A stretch of DNA of 64,000 nt from Viscum album (taxonomy: Eukaryota; Streptophyta; Magnoliopsida; Santalales; Viscaceae), in the NCBI GenBank assembly GCA_963277665.1, contig OY728136.1, forward strand, positions 810,613,123 through 810,677,122. Direction: 5' to 3'. Shown piece after piece: positions 1-13,108 of this stretch (position 1 is its first letter; the number at the start of each line of letters is the position of its first letter). The notes beneath the pieces were generated by a model. The model was not told the DNA's origin. It did no database searches and saw only the letters and a program-made list of their open reading frames with translations. The translations under genes were made by a program, and so were the position numbers.

Positions 1-970
1 GTTTTGAATAAGTTTCTAGGTCATTTACGGTCATAAATTTAAGGTTTTGTCCTTAGTTAAGCTTAATTTAACCTTAATCATTATAATTAAATTTTAATTA
101 TTTTCACTAATATTTATTGTAAAAAACTATATTGAGATTATTAGAAATAATAAATTATGTTTATTAAAAATAATTATTCTATTTTTCCAAAATGAAAAAA
201 CATAAGTGGAAAAAAATAATTTAAAATCAATCCTGTAGTCAAATCAACAATGGAAGATTTTAAAGTGAAAATTATCAAAATTTTGCTAAGTCTTTATATC
301 CAATTTCAATATGAAATATGTTACAATTACCCAACTTGTATCAATTGATAAAAATATCATCTAATTTAAATTTAAAACCAATTTAAAATATAATTTAAAT
401 ATATAAATAAATTAGATGAAAAAGTAGCGTTGAATTAAAATCCAATATTTTTTACTACTTATCCAAAAATGATGTTTCTTAGAAAACTCCCAAAAATACT
501 AACTAAGATAATTTCAACAGTATAAATTCAAAAATGAAGTTTATTTTATCATATTAAATTTCTATATGTGACTAAAATTAAGTTTATTACTTTTAAAATA
601 AAGACATTAATAGTAGTTTATTCGAGAAAAAAATATTTTTAAACATAAGAGGAATTTACCAAAAATCAAATATTTCATTATTAATATGTTTTATTTATAT
701 AAGAAAATTATAAAGAAAATTTTAAAATTATTTATTGATTTTCATATTACATATTTTGATGGGTAGGTTATAATTATCTCATTTAAATAATTATAATAAT
801 AAAATGATGTTTCTTAGAAACATCGGTGTTGCCTGTAACACACGCCAAGTCACTGTGGTGTACGCCAAGTCCATTCCATATAAAAGGATTGTTTTAAATA
901 AGTAATGACATGAAAAAAATGAATATCTAATTTATTCATAAAAATTTCTATAAAAACTTAGGGTGTTAAA
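1..970 (-). repeat. Element A 3' LTR, first 970 bp only
   Basis: Coding-sense start of the 3' LTR, ending on the plus strand at GGGTGTTAAA (a decayed TGTAACACCC start). It aligns by eye with 8360-9207 plus 12982-13108, the same part of the 5' LTR. The two blocks share the TCCTTAGTTAA(G/A)CTTAATTT region and an AATGATGTTTC region. The rest of this LTR lies to the left of the window. Confidence 0.8.
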
Positions 971-990
971 TTCTACCCCCTGAAAATGAA
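971..990 (-). other. Polypurine tract of element A
   Basis: On the minus strand a purine-rich stretch containing CAGGGGGTAGAA abuts the LTR start. This is the plus-strand primer position for Ty3/gypsy elements. Confidence 0.6.
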
Positions 991-1039
991 TTTCACCCTC
1001 GAAATTCCTCACTTGGGTAAAAAAAATGAGGATAATTTT

Positions 1040-2250
1040 GCATCACTATATTCTCACGTTACCATGTAGCTTCATCTAAATGGTTATTTCTCCCCAAAAA
1101 ATTTACCAGGTTACTGGTCTTATTTTATATAACTTTCTCTGATCGGTCCAAAATTTCAACAGCTTGTTCTTCGTAAAAAAGATCTTTCTCCAGTAGTATG
1201 ATCTATGAGTTCAGTACATGTCAAGTGTTAGGTATTTACATCCTCAAGATATAAGCATTGAACACATCATGAACTTGATAAGAATTTTGGAGAAGTTATA
1301 ATCAATAGGCTACCATCACGATGTGATCAAGAATATCAAAAGGACCGATATACCTATGGGTTAGATTCCCTTTCTTCCTGAATCTCATAACCTTCTTCTA
1401 GGGTGAGATTCATTGAAACACCCTTTCACCAACTTCAAATTCTAGATAACACCAACTTTTATCAGAATAAATTTTATACCAAATTTGAGTTACCTTGATA
1501 TGATGCTAAATGGTTCTAACCTTCTTGATCATTTCTTTATAAATCTCAGGTCCCAAAAGATTTCTTTCTCTAACTTTATCCTAACACATTGGAGATATTC
1601 AATTCTTATAATAATGGTATTAATAAGGTTCTATATAAATTATTGAGTGAAATATATTATTTAAATAAAACTCAATTAGAGGAAAGTGTTGATCCCAACC
1701 ACCTTTTAAATCTAGAGAACAAAATCTGAACATATCCTCTAGGGTTTCAATTTTTCATTCATATTTACCATCTGTTCAAGGATAATAATAAGTACTGAAT
1801 CTCAATTCTATATCAAGTGTTATTTGAAGACTTTTCTAGAATTTTGAGGTGAACCTCAAATCCCAATCCAATAACATGAAATTTGGTACTCCATACATCT
1901 TTACCACTTCTTTAATATATATTATGGAAAGCTGATCCAAAGAGAAGTATTCTCTATTAGCTATAAAGTGTGTTGACCTTGTATGGTGGTCAACTACCAC
2001 CCTTATATCACTAAACCCTTTAGAGGTTTTGGGTAGTCCAATGATAAAACCCATAGTGATGTTCTCTCATTTAAATTTTGGTATGGGTAATGGATGAAAA
2101 ACACCCTTTTTCTTTTTTTGTTCAGTCTTAACTTGTTGGAATACCAAGTAAAAGGATAAAAACTATGGAATATATCTCTTTATGCCATCCTAATAGAAGT
2201 GTTTTTTCATATCCTTATTTATCTTCATACTTCCAGGATGAATAGAGAAT
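1040..2250 (-). pseudogene. Element A integrase, decayed
   Basis: The clearest block is 1836-2054, a 72-residue open segment. It contains MGFIIGLPKT (the position of the usual first-aspartate motif MDFIxGLP, here with the aspartate replaced by glycine), then VVVDHHTRSTHFI (usual VVDRLTKSAHF) and MYGVPNFMLLDWDLRFTSKF (usual HGVPxSIVSDRDPRFTSxF). The order and spacing are those of the Ty3/gypsy integrase core. The frame is broken on both sides. The C-terminal part and any chromodomain lie in 1040-1800 but are too decayed to read with confidence. No active protein can be expected. Confidence 0.75.
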
Positions 2251-2299
2251 AATGAATTACAAGATTCCTCTAACAGATCCTTCTTTAAATCAAGTATGG

Positions 2300-3800
2300 A
2301 AGGAACACATACATGATTTTTGATCCTTATCATTCTATACTAACCATGGTTAAAATTTGTATCATTACAAACTTTCTTTTTCAACTCTTCATCTTCATTT
2401 CCTTAATAATCACTTGGATAGAGGGTTGAATATTCATTTGATAAAGATATGAATTTACCGTTCCTTTAGGATTTCAAGATATATCCTTTGTAAATCCATA
2501 TATATTGTATCTTTTGTGATCCTTGTCATGTATAAGATAGCATGATCCTTTTGACGTAAAGAATCATCCACCTTGTTCACTTTCCCAAGGTGAAAATGTA
2601 TTGAGTAGTCACAATCCTTTATTATCTCTAACCATTTTCTCTAATGCACATTCAAATCCTTCTATGTGAATATATATTTCATAATTTCGTGATCAATATA
2701 TATATCACACTTTTATCCATAAATATAATGCCTCTATATCTTTAATTAGTAAATTACCATTGCTAACTCCAAAGCATGATGAGTTTGGTAAATTTTTTCA
2801 TGAATCTTAAACTTCCACAAGGAATAAGTGATAACCATGTTATTCTGCATAAGAACCCATTCTAATACCTTGTTGGATGAATCACTATATAATAAAAACC
2901 CATATCCACTATAGGGTAATGTTAGAACACATGAACTGACTAACCTTTTCTTCTGTCCCTTTAAATTTTCCTCACATCCATATTTCTAGAAGAACCCAAA
3001 ACCCTTCTGAGTTAACTTAGTGATAGTATTAGATATCTGTGAGAAATTCTCTAGAAATGGTCGATAATATCCATTTAAAGAAGAAAGAAATGGATCTCTA
3101 TCACCGTGGTTGGTTTAGAACAGCATTAAATAGCCTATGACTTTGATGGATCTACTATTATACCATATCTTGAAAATTGTTTACCCAAAAATAAAACCTT
3201 TTACAACCAAAATTCACAATTTGTAGATTTTTCATATATATTATGATTTTTAGGGTATTTAGTAAAGTTATCAAGTTTTTTCATGCTCTTCCTTTATCAC
3301 TAAATAGATAATAATATGATCTATAAAGACTACCAAAAACTGATTGTGGTAATATATAAAGACTCTATTCATTAAATCCATGAAGATAGATGAGGAACTA
3401 AAAAGATAAAAAGGCAAAAATATATATTTATAGTGTTCATACCTTGTATGTAATGTCATATTGAGTATATCTTCTTTCTTGACCCTAATTTGATGATATT
3501 TTTAATTAAGGTCAATCTTGGAGAAGTATTGAGCTCCACATAGATGATAAAACAAGTCATAAATATGGGGGAAATGATAGTTGTTCTTGATTTTGATCTT
3601 ATTCAACTCCCGATAATCAATGCAGAGTATCGTTAATCAATATTTCTTTTCAAAAAAATAACCTGTGCACCCCAATGTAACACACTTTACCAAATGAATC
3701 CATTATCAATATTTTCTTAGAGTTATTTATTCAATTCCTACAACTAAATCAGAGAAATTCTACAAGGAGTCTTTAAAATTGGTGCGAAACTAAGTATGAG
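2300..3800 (-). pseudogene. Element A reverse transcriptase / RNase H, decayed
   Basis: At 3271-3459 a 62-residue open segment reads MTLHTRYEHYKYIFLPF, then FMDLMNRVF, then VVFIDHIIIY. These correspond to the reverse transcriptase motifs (M)[16 protein letters not shown], FMDLMNRVF and the catalytic F(I/V)DDILVY. The second catalytic aspartate is replaced by histidine, so the polymerase would be dead. Just upstream on the minus strand (about 3460-3640) the QYFSKIDL and RVKKEDI blocks are readable in another frame. RNase H follows towards 2300 but is badly broken. Confidence 0.78.
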
Positions 3801-3879
3801 TTCTATTGAGAACTCAACTTAACATTTAGTTAGAATACTTGAAAACTCATTCCGAAATGCTTCTGAATATTCTTGGACA

Positions 3880-5218
3880 ACATTCATATCATCGATTTTG
3901 ATTTTATACCCAACCATTTTAGATAAACAACCCTTATGAATATAAATTAATACCCATACACTAGATTTAATCTCCAAAGGATGTTCATACTTATCATCAC
4001 ATTGATGGATGATCGTAGGAGGGTTTGAAATATCAAATGTAACTTCCCTTCCTCAATAATTGATGTGGGATTTATACAGAGAAAGCCAATCGATGTCTAT
4101 GATGACATCAAATTTAACCAAAAGAAAAATAAAAAGACTTGTAAGAAGCACGTTCCCAAAAACATCAACCAGAGAGGAATCATAGACTTCTGATGAAATC
4201 ATTGAACAATTAAGTGATTTTCAATGTTAATTATACAACTAATTGTTTTGGTCAGATCATAACACCCTTATAAAATTATTTATATTTGAAAGAGTTGGTA
4301 GATCTAGAATCAAATATGACACTATCAGTTCTAGAGTGGTTGGTAAGTATACCTTGTTGGTTGTTATTGCACCCCTCATCAGAAATGATGATTGAAAGAT
4401 ATTTCCCATTGTACCTTGGCTTAAGAGGTTACTGAAATCAATCATCATCACCATCCCTTGGATTTGGGAATTGGTTAGCACAATGAACGTTCTCCATAAA
4501 CATGTAACACTGAATCATGGGAAGTGTATTTTTTTCCAATTTTCCCCATATCCAATGTTAGCTAACTTATTCTCATCACATTGATAATAAAATTCTCAAT
4601 GACCTTCCCTTCAACATATAAAACCATTATTAGACCACTTAAAGAAATTATCTTCATGATTCTTCCCAAACATTGAGCATAAAGGGAAGATCATATTCTC
4701 TTCTTCATGGTTTTTACAATTAATATACCCTTTAAATAAGGTTCCAAGATTTATACATACTATAATCCTGAGAAGTAACTTATATTATTTCTAAATCATG
4801 AAACCCTTTTTAATATATGACACCCTAGGATTATCCTAGGATATTCTTAGAAAAAATATATTTATATTCTCTATGATGGTTCATGAAGAGTTTGTGAATT
4901 TATAAATCATATCCCAAGGGAGTGTGGAACCATGTGTGAAAAAAGTATTATTGTCGTGTACTAGGTTATCTTGAGTCAGACCCAGAACATCTTGTAAGAT
5001 TTTTTACCCCTAGGTACATCTTTTCCAGAGTCACATCCACTTGTAGTATCTAGACAATGATGTATTTCTAAGACACTACTCACTCTATCATTTACCAATA
5101 TTCGAAGACATTTTTTTTATAATTTTTCTTGTCCTTATACTTATATATATACTTGTCCTTAGGGTTCTCACTTGAGGTCTTCTCATCTTAGTTTACAAAT
5201 GTTAACTAAAAATTTCAA
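3880..5218 (-). pseudogene. Element A gag/protease remnant
   Basis: The open segment 4257-4481 ends in SYLILDLPTLSNINNF, which sits where the Ty3/gypsy protease has LxxDSGATHSFIS; the catalytic D survives but the SG after it is lost. The stretch between this and the primer site (about 4500-5218) should hold gag. It is shorter than the corresponding part of the Tekay element at 27244-28830, and I cannot read a zinc knuckle in it, so an internal deletion is likely. Assignment rests on position plus the weak protease motif. Confidence 0.5.
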
Positions 5219-5229
5219 CTGACACTAAA
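5219..5229 (-). other. Degenerate primer binding site of element A
   Basis: On the minus strand, sequence next to the LTR end matches the initiator-Met tRNA site (TGGTATCAG) with several changes, reading TTTAGTGTCAG. It is called from its position directly inside the LTR. Confidence 0.45.
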
Positions 5230-7453
5230 TGTAACAACAAAATCTTGACATACATTAAAATTACACAACATTCGCAGAATACTTGAAAAATTTTACAAAT
5301 AGATACCCGGAGACCATACTAGTCTAGTCCCTTTAGAAACAGAGAAATATAATCACTGATACATAAGTGAGAAACATTATCTCCCACTAGGTTCTTTTTG
5401 ACTATAACCATTCTCATAAAAATCAAATATAATATATATTTTCATAACCTGGGGAAGAAATCATAAAAAGGGGCGAGATTAAATGATCCATAAGGCTAAA
5501 AAAGGGAGATATGTAATCATGATCATGAACATAAGGGTATGATAATATGATCATGAAAATAAAAGATCATACCTTGCATATAAAAGATCCTATAAAGGAA
5601 TCATGGAATAAATATTGATAGTTCATAAGACATGAATCAAAAGGAAATAAAGAACATAATACATAAAACCATAACATATGAATAAAACATGGAATTATGG
5701 AATAAAAATAATCATATAATATGATTTCAATATTTGTCAATGCATCACTTACAAGACCATTTGGTAGTATGAGTTCACTCCCAATACCATATTGGTAGTC
5801 ATGGTTCACTCCCATGGCCATCTTAGTAGCATGATTTCACTCGTTATACAATACCATGGCCATATTTGTAGTCAAGGTTCTTTCCTAATATTATATTAGT
5901 CTATATCATGAGATATAAATCTTTACCCAATGCATTGTAAAGAGATAGAGGGCCCACCCATCTCATAATGAAATCACACATATATATTCCACAAGATCAT
6001 AATTAATCATATCAAAACTCATGAAATGAAATTGGTATTATAAACATGTAATAATATCATAACATATGGAAAGAGATATATTTAATAATCATTTCATCAT
6101 AAACATTACCCATGAAAAGAAGTGGGTTTCAAAAGTATGTAACCTGTGAAAGAGAAACAGGTTTCATAAACATTATTCAATCAAAACACAATCCATTCAG
6201 AGAAATAATATGAATGGAAACATTGAATAATTTTTCCAAAAGTCATGTTTAACGCCAAAAAATGTTATCTTATATGGGAAATAATTTTTAAAGAACATTT
6301 AAAAACATTTTTTGAGGAATATATCCTTTCAGTATTGGAAAAATATTTTTAAAACATAAAAAAATTTAGAAATATTTTTCTTTGAAAATAGATTTGAGAA
6401 CATATTAATGAAGTATTTAAAGATATAAAACAATTTTAAAATATTTTTTTCCATGAAAATGTTCTTCAAACATCTTTTGAAAATATTTTTGGAAACCTTT
6501 TTGAAAACATGGTTTTTGAATGCAATATATTTCCAACCGAAGAGAAGACAATCTGATTTTACATAAAACATTATATTAAGTAACAAAGAGTAGAGAAATG
6601 GTGCTAAAACATAAGTATATCTTGAATAACTAAAGGATAAGAAAATTCATTATTACTCTTGATATATGTATCACAATATTTCATCAAAGGAATCCTAAAC
6701 CTAAACCATCTTGAAAAGCAATGAGATTGTTTTAATAAACTCTTATAACTAGGTAACTTAGGATCATACACTCCATGTAAAAAAGAAAATTAAACGAGGC
6801 TTAAAATATCATGAAAATTATTAATTTCATGATATAACTTTTAAAAGGTAAGTATATACCCATCAAGAAATAGTTTTTGTGTATAATAAAACACGTCTCA
6901 AAAAAGGGAAATTGAGACAAAACTATTTTACCAATATGATAACTTTGAAAATATAAACCCCATGAGAGATAAGTTATAAAATGGATATTTCAATCCCCAT
7001 TAATTTATGCGTAAAATACATATAATAAAATGTTGGTACGTACATACACCACACAAAATGAAAGATCGGGGAACATATCATGTATCCGATGAAAATAAAA
7101 AGTGAGATGAAATCCCATTACCTTGTGTCTTGAATATTATCATACTCATTAAAACCACCTGTATGATAAATATAAATTTATTACAAAACTTTTTAAAAAA
7201 TTTATTCTTATATCTAATACCATATATGGTTTTATTACAACCTTATATTACCCACTTTTTAAAAATCCTATGTTAAGGTTTCACATTGGGTAATATTCAC
7301 TTTATTCTTCGCATCTCTCTTAATTTGTTATATAGTTCATATTTATAATTTATATCAGGATTAACAGAATATAATTCATGATATAAATATCATTTATATA
7401 CAGTATAAATGCATTATAATAATCTATAGAATATATAATTAGGAAATGGAATA

Positions 7454-7497
7454 CATTGTTCATGGATACAATAGGTCGTACGTACGCATGGATGTTG
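7454..7497 (-). other. LTR hairpin with GTACGTAC loop (element A)
   Basis: CATG/CATG inner arms (7461-7464 with 7487-7490) extend outwards through G-T wobble pairs (CATTGTT with GATGTTG). The loop carries CGTACGTACG. Same position class as 44657-44694. Confidence 0.5.
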
Positions 7498-7658
7498 TTT
7501 TCGTTAAATTGTCATTTTGAAAGAAAGTAAAAGACACATATGTATATATATGTATATATATAATCATTAAAGTAGATTTAGGATATCATATATGCGTTAT
7601 ATATTCACTAAAACAATCCTTAATATCATCCATTAAGTGTATGAATGAATTATATCAC

Positions 7659-7690
7659 TTTAAACGGGTGGTAGTCCACACTTCCTCAAA
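7659..7690 (-). other. LTR hairpin with TAGT loop (element A)
   Basis: GTGG (7668-7671), TAGT, CCAC (7676-7679), with looser pairing further out. This is the T-A state of a pair that is T-G and C-G in the two LTRs of element C. Confidence 0.5.
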
Positions 7691-8074
7691 CGAAATTATC
7701 GTATTAAAACCAAATAAAAAGTACACAGATATGTATTTTAAAATGAATAAATAAGATTAAATAAATAATAAATATAATATATAACATATATAAATAGTGT
7801 GTTCATCATAATTTCTACCGTGAGAGGCAGTAAGAAAAATTGACCAATAATCGTTTAGTGAGACGGTAGTTCTCCATACACATAAATAGTTTATTCATTA
7901 TCTATTAGATGGAAGTGTGTGTAAGTGTAGGTTGAAACACTAGCATTAAAAATACTAGTATATTTAGGATTCTTTTTTTGTAATAAAATCATGTAAAAAG
8001 GAAAGTGGATGGAGTGTATAAAGAAAATAAAATAAAGGACTTGAGAGAAGATGTTACCTCTTAATTGGGAAACT

Positions 8075-8096
8075 CCTTTTGGTTTGCGCCAAAAGG
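8075..8096 (-). other. Donor-proximal LTR hairpin (element A)
   Basis: CCTTTTGG (8075-8082) and CCAAAAGG (8089-8096) are perfect inverted repeats, just upstream (coding sense) of the donor-like site at 8057. The same hairpin occurs with other arm sequences in the related LTRs. Confidence 0.55.
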
Positions 8097-10820
8097 CCTC
8101 TTTAGAGAATGCTATTCACAAATGAATTATTAGATAAGGAATATAAGATTCATGGGAAGTAGATTTGGTATGTATTGGTCTATATTAATAGGTTTTAGAG
8201 GCATGAAGAAGTGGGAGAGGTGGTTTCCTTTTACAGGGAAGGAAAATGACTCACTTGGTAGTTTTGAAAACAAGTCAGGTGTCCCCACATCTTTACCTAA
8301 AACAATTCAAACAAAACAAAACTCAATAATGTACGGTTAATGGAAGAATAGTTTATAGAAAATGGGGGTTAGAAAAGTTTCTATGTCTTTTTGGGTCTTA
8401 AATTTACGGTATAGTCCTTAGTTAAACTTAATTTTACTTTAATTGATGTCATTAATTTTAATCACTTTCACTACTATTTTTTGCCAAAAACCAAGTTAAA
8501 CTTATTAGAAATTAGAAATTATGTATATTAAAAAATTTAAATCAATTTGTTCAAATTAAAAACACATAATTGGTAGAAATTATTTTAAAATCAATCCTGT
8601 AGTTGGGTCAACAATGTTTAAAGTAAAAATGATAAAAAATTTCGAATGTTTTTATATCTAATTTCAATGTGATATCGGTTCCAATTACTCAAATTGTATT
8701 AATTGGAAAAAATATTATCTAATTAAAATTTAAATCCAATTTAAAATATAATTTAGCCTTTTAAATAAATTATATGATAAAATAGTTGTGAATTAAAATG
8801 TGATATTTTTCACTATTCATCTAAAAAAATAAAGTTCCTCAGAAAAACCCCAAAATTCATCCTAAGATAATTTTGACATTAGAAATTAAAAATGAAGTTT
8901 ATTTTATAAAATTAAATTTCTATGTATTTCAAAAATTAATTTTATTATTTTTTCCAAAAGGGCATTAAAATTGTATTATTTGAGAAAATGATATTTTTCT
9001 ACATAAAAGGAAAATACTAAAAATCATATAATTAAAAATTAATATATTATAATTATATAAAAAAATTATAAAAAATATTTGAAAAAAATTTATTACTATT
9101 TATATTACTATGGTTAATGATGAGGTTATGATTGTCTCATTAAAATGATTATAACAACAAAATGATGTTTCAATGAAACATCCATGTTTCGTGTAATGTA
9201 CAGAAAGTGTAACGCCCCGACCCTAGTTACCCAGAGTCAGTTCATTATTACATAACATTGGCATGATCACAAGAAAGATCAAATCTCGAAAGACCGATTG
9301 GTTTAGTAGCCTTGGAAACACTAGATATATTCATAAGTTTTACATTACATCATAAAATGAAAAACTACTACAACAACATAATGTCTCCATAATCCACACT
9401 CATATCCCCACATAAAATCCCTGAAGGTCATTCATAATTTACTTCTTCACTTCCTGGGAAAAATAAAACATAGAAAAGGGGTGAGCTCAAATGCCTAGTA
9501 AGGATAACAATATAGCGGAAACTTTCATAAATAAGAATAAACATTTAAGGCAATGTATAACTAAAAAAGCCTTTCAAACTTGAACTTTCAACATTGTATG
9601 GAATAAATAAAATGAAATAATGCCATTTACTCATTCACATGGATATTCTACTAATCGAATAATCACATGAAAAATCAATAACCACTTTCATAATGTTGGA
9701 ATGCATAATGCCAGACTATCATAACCACATAGCCAAGGCCTCGTGCCAAGACTACAAATAAGATTTTTCCAAGGCCTTATGCCAAAACACTAGTTTGTCT
9801 CATGAGACCTACCGATGCATCGATGAGCTATAGCGGGCTCCACCCGTCACTTATTAAGTCCAATGCATTCCTCATATGAACAGGTTTAAAACATAACATA
9901 AACATTCGTATTAAAACTAGCATACGAAATGTCAATAATTTCACCATAAACTATGAATGGTATAAAAATAGAACATCCACAGTCAAACATATCACAAAAC
10001 CTTCAACACAATATAGAAGTTTTGTATCATAATAAATCAACTTCAAATAAGCATAAAATCCATCAAAGGATGTTGACATAGATGAAATCAAAACTCTTTT
10101 TAGAGAAATATATCTTTCTATTTTTGAAATCATTTAAGAGCCATATAAAATAAAACATTTTCTTTGAAAATATTCTTATAATCTTGTATGTAAAGCTTTG
10201 AAGATTTTATAACGGCGGAAAATAACTGCACCCACCGTATAAGTTAAAAAAACATTCTTACTTTAATTCTGTCAAAAAGGATAAAAAGGACCTTGTTTTA
10301 AAAACAACGAAAAGATTCCTCGTATAAAAAGTCAAACAAGGGTATAAAAGACTTTAACCCATATTCTTGTAAATAATAAAAATGTTTTGAAATGCATTTT
10401 TAGGAAAACCTGGATGTGGATGATAAATATATCCTAGTAGATTATTACATATAAACAACCTCGGATAATGAAGAGATTGGGAAATAACCCTTACCTTGTA
10501 CTTCTACTTGGTTAGGTTAGGTTAACCTCCTGTATAATGGTGATATAATTGTTATTAAATTATACAATAATCATATACATTAATATGATATCATATATGA
10601 TTTTTTAATATTGATTTGATAATAATATCTTAGTATTATCGTTGTTTCGGGTGTTAACTTACTTGTTTTCTTTTATATGTTTTGTTACGTAAGACATGTT
10701 TGTAATGGATAGGTTGTATATTATTCATATCCAGAATGATATCAAGTCCTTAAACATCATTTTTAAATCATCAAATGATAATTATACTTTAATGGTTACG
10801 ATGGTGAATGAATCTCATCG

Positions 10821-10858
10821 CGTTCGTGGAGACGGTAGTCCGTACGTACGCACGAGCG
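10821..10858 (-). other. LTR hairpin with GTACGTAC loop (solo LTR, distal)
   Basis: Arms CGTTCGTG (10821-10828) and CACGAGCG (10851-10858) pair over 8 bp with one G-T wobble. The loop contains GAGACGGTAGTCC followed by GTACGTAC. Confidence 0.6.
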
Positions 10859-11005
10859 ACAATATCATTATTTTGATATTAAAATAATATATAAATGGAT
10901 GTTATATCATATATAAATAATCATTAACATGATATATTTATTATTTACATGAGTTACACATCATTATTATACCCATCCAAATAATATTATATTGAATAAC
11001 AATTA

Positions 11006-11050
11006 CACCACGACGTGGAGACGGTAAGCCGTACGTACGCACGTATGGTG
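11006..11050 (-). other. LTR hairpin with GTACGTAC loop (solo LTR, donor-proximal)
   Basis: Arms CACCACGACGTG (11006-11017) and CACGTATGGTG (11040-11050) pair at both ends (CACCA/TGGTG and ACGTG/CACGT) around a small internal mismatch. The loop contains GAGACGGTAAGCC and GTACGTAC. Confidence 0.6.
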
Positions 11051-11235
11051 ACATGTTATTCAAAGGGAGGATAGAATACTGAATATGGTTGTACCATATT
11101 TATAATAACATCAAAGTATATATATATGATACTGGAGTTATTATTTTATAATGGTATCAACAAAGGAAGAAGAAGTGGAAGAAGAAAGGAACTTGGAAAA
11201 GGGTGGTGAAATCATTACCTCTTCTTCGATTTCTT

Positions 11236-11256
11236 CCTTTTGATTTGATCAAAAGG
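11236..11256 (-). other. Donor-proximal LTR hairpin (solo LTR)
   Basis: CCTTTTGAT (11236-11244), TTG, ATCAAAAGG (11248-11256): a perfect 9-bp inverted repeat just upstream (coding sense) of the donor-like site at 11218. Confidence 0.6.
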
Positions 11257-11388
11257 GCTCCTTAGGTTGGCTTTATGATCAAAATAATGCCTCTAGGTTT
11301 TAGTGAGGGAAGTTGGGAGAGTATTTGGGAAGAGTTTGGCCAAACCAAAAGGCTTTTAAGGTGTGAAGAAATGAGAAGGAGGAGTGCC

Positions 11389-11396
11389 CTTTTATA
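11389..11396 (-). promoter_or_regulatory. LTR TATA box (solo LTR)
   Basis: TATAAAAG on the minus strand, about 150 bp upstream of the hairpin and donor-like site. The same octamer is at the matching place in the other LTRs. Confidence 0.6.
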
Positions 11397-13108
11397 AGAG
11401 GGGTGAGGGGCACCTTTGGAAGAGCTAGAAATATTAATTTATAATAAATTCATATTCGGTTTATAATGGCTCCAAAGATGATTATTTAAATGTTAAGGTG
11501 GGTATAGGTCTAAAAAAACTCAACCAATAGAATTTAGACAGGTTTGGGTACTTATATTAACCTTATCTTTAAGTATTGACTCTAAATTAATTAGTTTCAC
11601 TTTTACAATGTCTCTTTGTATTTTTATATAATATGGTTAATAAACATACTATATACATCCAAGCGACCCCCAAGTGGTCCATTAATGATGAACCTATCAT
11701 GATATAAGTCTCTTGTCCGAACCTTATATTTTTATGAATTTAATATCAATTTATAATATAATATTGTTTTTAAAAAACTCTTTTATGTCAATTTTGACAC
11801 TATTCAATAGTTGATTTTTTTGAAACTCATAACAGATTGATTACTTCGAAAAAGGTCAATTAAATCAATCATAATATATCATATTATCCTAGAAAATTAG
11901 TTTAATTCATTAAAAGTTTCATATTATATTTATTTTGGTATTTATAATATCAATTATTTTAATTTTTCACTATTATAGTAATTACTACATCATCATTGTG
12001 TCATAAATAAATTATATTATTTAATGTCTAAAAATTATAAATAAAATATAATTATTTAGGAAATATTTTTATCTTTCTAATGAATATTTATAATATAAAA
12101 TTCAACATATATAACCCTATGTAAAAATTGTTTTTCTAAAAGATATATCCTTGTGTCATTTTTGTATTCATTTTAACTTAATTAAAATAAAATGTCTCTA
12201 TCACCTACAAGTGGCACCATGGGGTCCCCAAATCGACCCAAAGATGCCTATGGTCGAACATGTATCAACAAATAAGTCTAGGACACGTTTTAGGGTAATT
12301 TAGTATTATTATAATATTATTTGTTAACCCTTATTTACCAGATTTACCCTTAACCATGGTAAATAAAATATTTACCGCAGTAATTATTCAAAATGTCTAA
12401 AAATAAAAGTTTCCTATTTACACAATTTAAAAATCCTGATTCCAAATATGGAATCCATTTTTCTAAATTCAAAACACAGAAGTGGCAGAAATTAATTTAA
12501 AATTAATTCCTGCTGTCAAAACAAAAAGCGTGTTTTTAGGAGATAATAACTATCAAAAGATTTAAACTTGTTTATGTTCGGTTTAATTGTAAAATTATGT
12601 CCAATGACCAAAATTATATTAAATGGTAAAAATATATTCTAAATATACTTTAAAACCACTCAAATTCATAATTTATCACTATTAATTATTTTGATTAAAA
12701 AAGTTGCTTTTAATTAAAATTTAGTAATTTTCACTATTCATCAAAATATTAAAGTTATCCGAAAAGTACCAAAATTTCACCTTAGGCTAAATTAGATATT
12801 ATGAATCCAAAAATGAAGTCCATTTTGAAATATAAAATATATATAATTTCAAAAAATTAGTTATTACTATTCATAACGGCTAGTTTGATTGGTTATGGTG
12901 TGTTAGAACTCGGTGTTGCGTACAACACACGCTATAACATTATTCAAAGAGAAGTGTACCGTAGAAGCTTGGGGTGTTACACAAAGTTAATATTGCATAT
13001 AAAAATTTACTTCCATGTTAAAAGAATTTTTTACTTAAGGCATTGAAAGAGGAAAATTAAAATTTCATTTATTCAAAAAAAGAGTCTATAAAACTTGGTG
13101 TGTTACAG

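Larger units (their letters stand above)
9454..11218 (-). other. Candidate LTR intron (solo LTR)
   Basis: On the minus strand AGAG|GTAATG at 11218 fits a plant 5' splice site, and TTTTTCCCAG|G at 9454 fits a 3' site behind a T-rich tract. The length, 1765 bp, is nearly the same as in the Tekay LTR (1769 bp). Splicing itself is inferred. Confidence 0.4.
9208..12981 (-). mobile_element. Solo LTR of the Tekay-type family (3774 bp)
   Basis: The plus-strand left end TGTAACGCCCCGACC is the reverse complement of the 3' LTR end at 35993. The right end ...CTTGGGGTGTTACA is the reverse complement of the LTR start at 23525. It therefore belongs to the same family as the element at 23525-35993, in the opposite orientation. 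It is flanked by GAAAG (9203-9207) and CAAAG (12982-12986), a 5-bp target duplication with one change. With a single LTR and no internal region, it is the product of LTR-LTR recombination. It sits inside the 5' LTR of element A and so is younger than A. It holds a TATA box (11389-11396), donor-like (11218) and acceptor-like (9454) sites and two hairpins. Confidence 0.9.
1..13108 (-). mobile_element. Element A: decayed Ty3/gypsy (Tekay-like) LTR retrotransposon, left end outside window
   Basis: Read on the minus strand, this stretch runs 5' LTR (5230-13108, with a later insertion), primer site, gag/protease traces, reverse transcriptase, RNase H, integrase, polypurine tract and the first 970 bp of the 3' LTR. 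The two LTR starts align well: both carry a T-rich block, a TGTAAT/TGTAAC step and the ending ...TTAGGGTGTTAAA (left) or ...TTGGTGTGTTACA (right). The internal region is only about 4.3 kb and the gag end is short, so gag is probably partly deleted. Stops and frameshifts occur throughout pol; this is among the oldest elements here. The target duplication cannot be checked because the left end lies outside the window. Confidence 0.85.
5230..13108 (-). repeat. Element A 5' LTR, split by a nested solo LTR
   Basis: About 4.1 kb of LTR once the 9208-12981 insertion and its duplicated target are removed. The plus-strand right end is TTGGTGTGTTACA (13108). The left end is TGTAACAACA (5230), placed about 230 bp before the same acceptor-like block that sits about 250 bp from the end of the solo LTR. 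In coding order it holds a worn TATA box (8228-8235), a hairpin (8075-8096), a donor-like site (8057), hairpins near 7870, 7675 and 7476, and an acceptor-like site (5459). The ORF at 6329-6586 is low-complexity AT-rich LTR sequence. Confidence 0.72.

Noticed and set aside
6329..6586. 85-codon Phe/Lys/Asn-rich minus ORF
   Set aside because: Low-complexity AT-rich LTR sequence with a repeated AAATATTTTT pattern; not protein-like.
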